Shown here one piece after another: positions 37,612 to 40,734 of a stretch of DNA of 40,734 nt. This stretch comes from Microcaldota archaeon (GTDB taxonomy: Archaea > Micrarchaeota > Micrarchaeia > Anstonellales > Anstonellaceae). Within the stretch, counting starts at the first letter, position 1. Each line of letters opens with the position of its first letter. The stretch is from positions 100,090 to 140,823 of the forward strand of contig JAOAJF010000001.1 of NCBI GenBank assembly GCA_026414325.1. Direction: 5' to 3'. Both the position numbers and the translations under genes were made by a program. A model generated the notes under the pieces. It had not been told where the DNA came from, searched no databases, and saw only the letters and a program-made list of their open reading frames with translations.

Positions 37612-38244
37612 ATGCCAAATCCTTTATTATTAGATTTTGTTGGACTTACCCTAGCTATACTTTTTGGTTTAATTGTTTTGATTTTTGGCTCAACTAATTT
37701 CTTCATAATTTTTCTAATTTTTTTAGTCTTGTCAGTAGCTGTAACCAGATATGGCTCTAAAAAAAAGAGAGAAAATGCTTTGTATGAGCATGAGAGAAGT
37801 TGGGAAAATGTTCTTTCAAACGGCTTAGTTCCAACCTCTATTGTGTTTTTACCTTACTTTGGGCTAAATCCAATAGGTGCTTATATTGGTTCAGTTGCAG
37901 CAATAACTGCTGATAAATTTGCCTCAGAACTTGGTGTATTGGGCCCTCCTCCAATAGACCTAGCAACTTTAAAAAAGGCGAGGAACGGTCAGAGTGGCTG
38001 TATTTCTTCTTTTGGAACATTTATGTCTTTTGTAGGAGCTTTAATTATAGGCTTATTTGCACATTTTTTATTTTTTGATTTAATTGGGCCTTGGAAGATT
38101 TTCACCATAGCTTTTATTGGTTTGTTTGGTTCTTTGGCTGATTCCCTAGCAGGAGTTTTAGAAGAGAAAGGAATAGGAAATAAGTCTACTTCTAATTTGG
38201 TCTGCTCTTTGGTTGGAGCAATCTTAGGTTTAGCTTTTATATAA
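37612..38244 (+). CDS. DUF92/TMEM19-like integral membrane protein
   Basis: 'IGAYIGSVAAITADKFASELGVLGPPPIDLATLKKARNGQSGCISSFGTFMSFVGALIIGL...DSLAGVLEEKGIGNKSTSNLVCSLVGAILG'; SD AAGGAGG at the end of the preceding ORF. Confidence 0.85.
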   Translation: MPNPLLLDFVGLTLAILFGLIVLIFGSTNFFIIFLIFLVLSVAVTRYGSKKKRENALYEHERSWENVLSNGLVPTSIVFLPYFGLNPIGAYIGSVAAITADKFASELGVLGPPPIDLATLKKARNGQSGCISSFGTFMSFVGALIIGLFAHFLFFDLIGPWKIFTIAFIGLFGSLADSLAGVLEEKGIGNKSTSNLVCSLVGAILGLAFI

Positions 38245-38307
38245 TTTTTATTTAAAATTAATCAATTTTAAAAAAACATTTTTATATTTTAGTGTTTTTA
38301 TTGTTCT

Positions 38308-39627
38308 ATGTATTTTCAAGAAAAAAATAAAGAAAAACAAGTTGTAACTCCAGGCCCTTACATCCCATCTATCTCAGGGGAAGCATTTGATAACTTTAAG
38401 AAAGAATCAGAAATATATAAGGGTTCAAATCTTAATCTTTCGCTTACACAAATTCAGAATTGGGTAAATCTGATTTATTCTTCTGCTGATCTTCTAAATA
38501 CTTATAGTCTTCTAAATACTTATAGTCTTGATAAATTATATAATTTTCCTATTGGCAGCGCTGAACTTGTATTAAAATGGTTTTCAAGTAAAAATTATCT
38601 ACCAGGTCTAGTTTTTTTTTCAAATTTTGTTGGTGTAATAAGAAATGAGAATGATTTATCCAAGTTAGCTGATATATATGGGAAATTAGTACGGGAAGAG
38701 TTAGGTTTCATTTTATCATCCATTTTAAAAAATGAGCAAAACTTTTTACAAGAAAAATTTTTACAAGAAAAAAATAAGCTAATTGATACATTCTTAAAGT
38801 ATGGGTATATTAGTAGAAAAGATACTCAACATTTTAATAAGATAAAAGAAGAATTAGAAAGATCGACACCCAATTTAAAATTTTTAATTACTGAAAACGC
38901 AATCATTCTTCCTCTACCGAAACTTTCTAATAATCAAGTTACTGAGTCATTAACTATCGAATTGGATCTATCTAAAGAAACTGATATCAATTCTTTTATA
39001 AATCTAATAAAATCTTATAACGAGGTTAAGATCGTATTTGCGGGTTTTTCACAGGATGAGGAGAAGAACCTGGTTGGTATATTCACTAATAAGTTAAAAT
39101 CATCAAATTTCTATCGTTCGGAATATACCCCATCTTCTCATGAGCTTATTATAAAATTTAAAAATGAAAAGGAAAGTTCAAATTCTGCAATAATAACAAT
39201 AAAAGAGAAAATCCCACTTGACGCAATTGTTCACAAAAAACAAGAAGACACTTCTGATAAAAATGTTGATAAAGAAAAACCCCAGAGTGCTATCGCTGGG
39301 GAATCTAAAGAAAATAAACAAAAAGAACAACCAAAAATAGAGAAAAAAGAACAACCAACAGTGAAAAAAGAAGAGAAAAAAGAACAACCAACAGTGAAAA
39401 AAGAAGAGAAAAAAGAAGAATTGCCTGATACTTATGAAGAGCTTAAAACGAAAATTCTATCAAAAATAGAAAATGAATCCATCTCATTTTCTTATGATGA
39501 TTTAAAGAAGTCGCTCCTTAATTGGGGCATTTATAGTGATTTCATAATTTTTCTAAATAAAAATGGGATCAAATACGAAATAAATAAAGAAAATGGTACA
39601 ATTATTTTTTTCAAAAACAAAAAATAA
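38308..39627 (+). CDS. Large unknown protein with Lys/Glu-rich linker and several in-frame tandem duplications
   Basis: 439 aa continuous ORF; no recognised family; low-complexity 'KKEQPTVKKEEKKEQPTVKKEEKKEELP' then a C-terminal domain 'TYEELKTKILSKIENESISFSYDDLKKSLLNWGIYSDFIIFLNKNGIKYEINKENGTIIFFKNKK'. Confidence 0.75.
   Translation: MYFQEKNKEKQVVTPGPYIPSISGEAFDNFKKESEIYKGSNLNLSLTQIQNWVNLIYSSADLLNTYSLLNTYSLDKLYNFPIGSAELVLKWFSSKNYLPGLVFFSNFVGVIRNENDLSKLADIYGKLVREELGFILSSILKNEQNFLQEKFLQEKNKLIDTFLKYGYISRKDTQHFNKIKEELERSTPNLKFLITENAIILPLPKLSNNQVTESLTIELDLSKETDINSFINLIKSYNEVKIVFAGFSQDEEKNLVGIFTNKLKSSNFYRSEYTPSSHELIIKFKNEKESSNSAIITIKEKIPLDAIVHKKQEDTSDKNVDKEKPQSAIAGESKENKQKEQPKIEKKEQPTVKKEEKKEQPTVKKEEKKEELPDTYEELKTKILSKIENESISFSYDDLKKSLLNWGIYSDFIIFLNKNGIKYEINKENGTIIFFKNKK
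38491..38526. repeat. 18-bp exact tandem duplication (cttctaaatacttatagt x2) encoding LLNTYS x2
   Basis: Read directly at 38491-38508 and 38509-38526. Confidence 0.95.
38743..38772. repeat. 15-bp exact tandem duplication (tttttacaagaaaaa x2) encoding FLQEK x2
   Basis: Read directly at 38743-38757 and 38758-38772. Confidence 0.93.
39340..39405. repeat. 33-bp exact tandem duplication (gagaaaaaagaacaaccaacagtgaaaaaagaa x2) encoding EKKEQPTVKKE x2
   Basis: Read directly at 39340-39372 and 39373-39405, followed by a partial third unit. Confidence 0.93.
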
Positions 39628-39645
39628 TAACTAGAAGGTGAAATA

Positions 39646-40734
39646 ATGAGGTTTACATATGAAGATAGTTCGCAAAGTTTTTTTAATAATTTTCCATATA
39701 CTAACGCTGCTTTAGCTAAGAAAGAAGAGTTATTAAAAGAACCATTTAAAGATTTTTTTTCTACTTATTTTTCCCCGAGTTCTATAGGACTTTCTGAGCT
39801 TTCATATAAAAATATAAAAAATATTATAAAAAATATAGACACTATTTTTAATGCTTTTCTTTCAAATCCTAATTTAGATAATTTTTTATTTACTATCCTA
39901 GCCTCAAAAATAGAAGAAAGCAAGCAGAAATTCGCAGATTTAGTAAAGAATCTTTCCAGTCTTTCCAGAAAAGATTTTATTCCAGCTATTTCCAGATCTT
40001 CTGCTCAAACCGCATCTGCTATCTCTTATCAAAGGATAAATCCGGAAAGTGAAATCTTTGATGGTAATGCTCTAAGAAATGATGCAGATGCTATTGCAAT
40101 TTTAAATTTTGCTGACCTGAATGCAACCGTCAATATATTCAATAGTTTACATAAAAAAGTAGATCCAAATAAATTAGATGAATTAACACATAGTCTTTTA
40201 CATTTATCTTCAGGAAATATACGTTTAACTATTTATAACAATGGTTTTATCTATTTTTGTGAAGAAGAAATAAAAAACTTAATTGAACAATTTTCAAAAG
40301 CAAACTTTTCAAATAATACTATGATGTTAACTTTATTTAACATCACAATCAACAAGGCAAAAATGCTCTATAATCAATTCGGTCCAGAGAAGGCAAAAGA
40401 ATATTTAAATTATTGTTCCAACGAGATATTACGTATTAACAATCCACTTAATGCTGCAAGAAAGCTTACAATTGGTCCTACAGCACCTGGCGAAATTACC
40501 GTTCGAAAACCAATAAACTTGGTCGAAGATATAATTTATTCTACTAACCCAACTTACACTTTTTTTGGTATGGACCTATCTCCATGGGCTTCTATTTATC
40601 TTGATCGTAGAACAGAACAAAAGTATCCTACAAGAAATGTATTCTATCAAGAACAAGGTGATCTAAAATATACTCTATATAATTTAGCTAATTTTTATGA
40701 GTATGGGGGTGGAATTACTGGCCCCTATCTATCC
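39646..40734 (+). CDS. Large unknown protein (partial, runs off right edge)
   Basis: Open from ATG 39646 (AAGGTGA upstream) to the window end, 363 codons: MRFTYEDSSQSFFNNFPYTNAALAKKEELLKEPFKDFFSTYFSPSSIGLSELSYKNIKN...FYEYGGGITGPYLS; not in the ORF track because no stop lies in the window. Confidence 0.75.
   Translation, partial: MRFTYEDSSQSFFNNFPYTNAALAKKEELLKEPFKDFFSTYFSPSSIGLSELSYKNIKNIIKNIDTIFNAFLSNPNLDNFLFTILASKIEESKQKFADLVKNLSSLSRKDFIPAISRSSAQTASAISYQRINPESEIFDGNALRNDADAIAILNFADLNATVNIFNSLHKKVDPNKLDELTHSLLHLSSGNIRLTIYNNGFIYFCEEEIKNLIEQFSKANFSNNTMMLTLFNITINKAKMLYNQFGPEKAKEYLNYCSNEILRINNPLNAARKLTIGPTAPGEITVRKPINLVEDIIYSTNPTYTFFGMDLSPWASIYLDRRTEQKYPTRNVFYQEQGDLKYTLYNLANFYEYGGGITGPYLS

Noticed and set aside
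39340-39420. Short direct repeats that might suggest a CRISPR-like or regulatory array
   Set aside because: Tandem, spacer-free, multiples of 3 and inside an ORF encoding a Lys/Glu/Pro linker; low-complexity protein repeat. No CRISPR array seen in the window.

Overview
This is an AT-rich archaeal chromosome segment. The evidence is archaeal DnaG, PriS/PriL, TFB, Rpb4, ribosomal protein L21e, split GMP synthase, class III (QxSxE-type) pilin signal peptides and an intron-containing tRNA-Leu. The compact gene order and reduced proteins would fit a small-genome archaeon such as a DPANN-type lineage, but that placement is inference. From left to right: (i) a type IV pilus/Tad-like locus (two TadC/FlaJ-like proteins, a GspE-family ATPase, several pilin-like proteins) with a PH-domain-like protein on the opposite strand; (ii) Trm5-like, LeuRS, NnrD-like and RpiA genes and tRNA-Leu(CAA) with an intron; (iii) an information-processing block (dnaG, tRNA-Val, tfb, priL, priS); (iv) nucleotide metabolism (dCMP deaminase-like, GuaAa/GuaAb, PyrE, PyrF, PurC, PurE); (v) an orphan AbiEii-like nucleotidyltransferase, a LOG-family protein, transporters, thioredoxin-like proteins, GT2, agmatinase and UbiA; (vi) KsgA, DUF655, Rpb4, L21e and a TBP-like gene; (vii) two large unknown proteins at the right edge, the last running off the window. 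The most striking item is the 96-aa ORF at 37320-37610. It aligns with exactly one repeat of TATA-binding protein rather than the usual two, and keeps both DNA-kinking Phe positions, so it is a candidate single-repeat (obligate homodimeric) TBP. Other leads are a small GC-rich, possibly pseudoknotted intergenic RNA (12591-12649), a frameshift-split gene between the GMP synthase subunits, and a LOG-family protein with a degenerate second copy of its own fold. All homology calls are from reading translations, with no database search.
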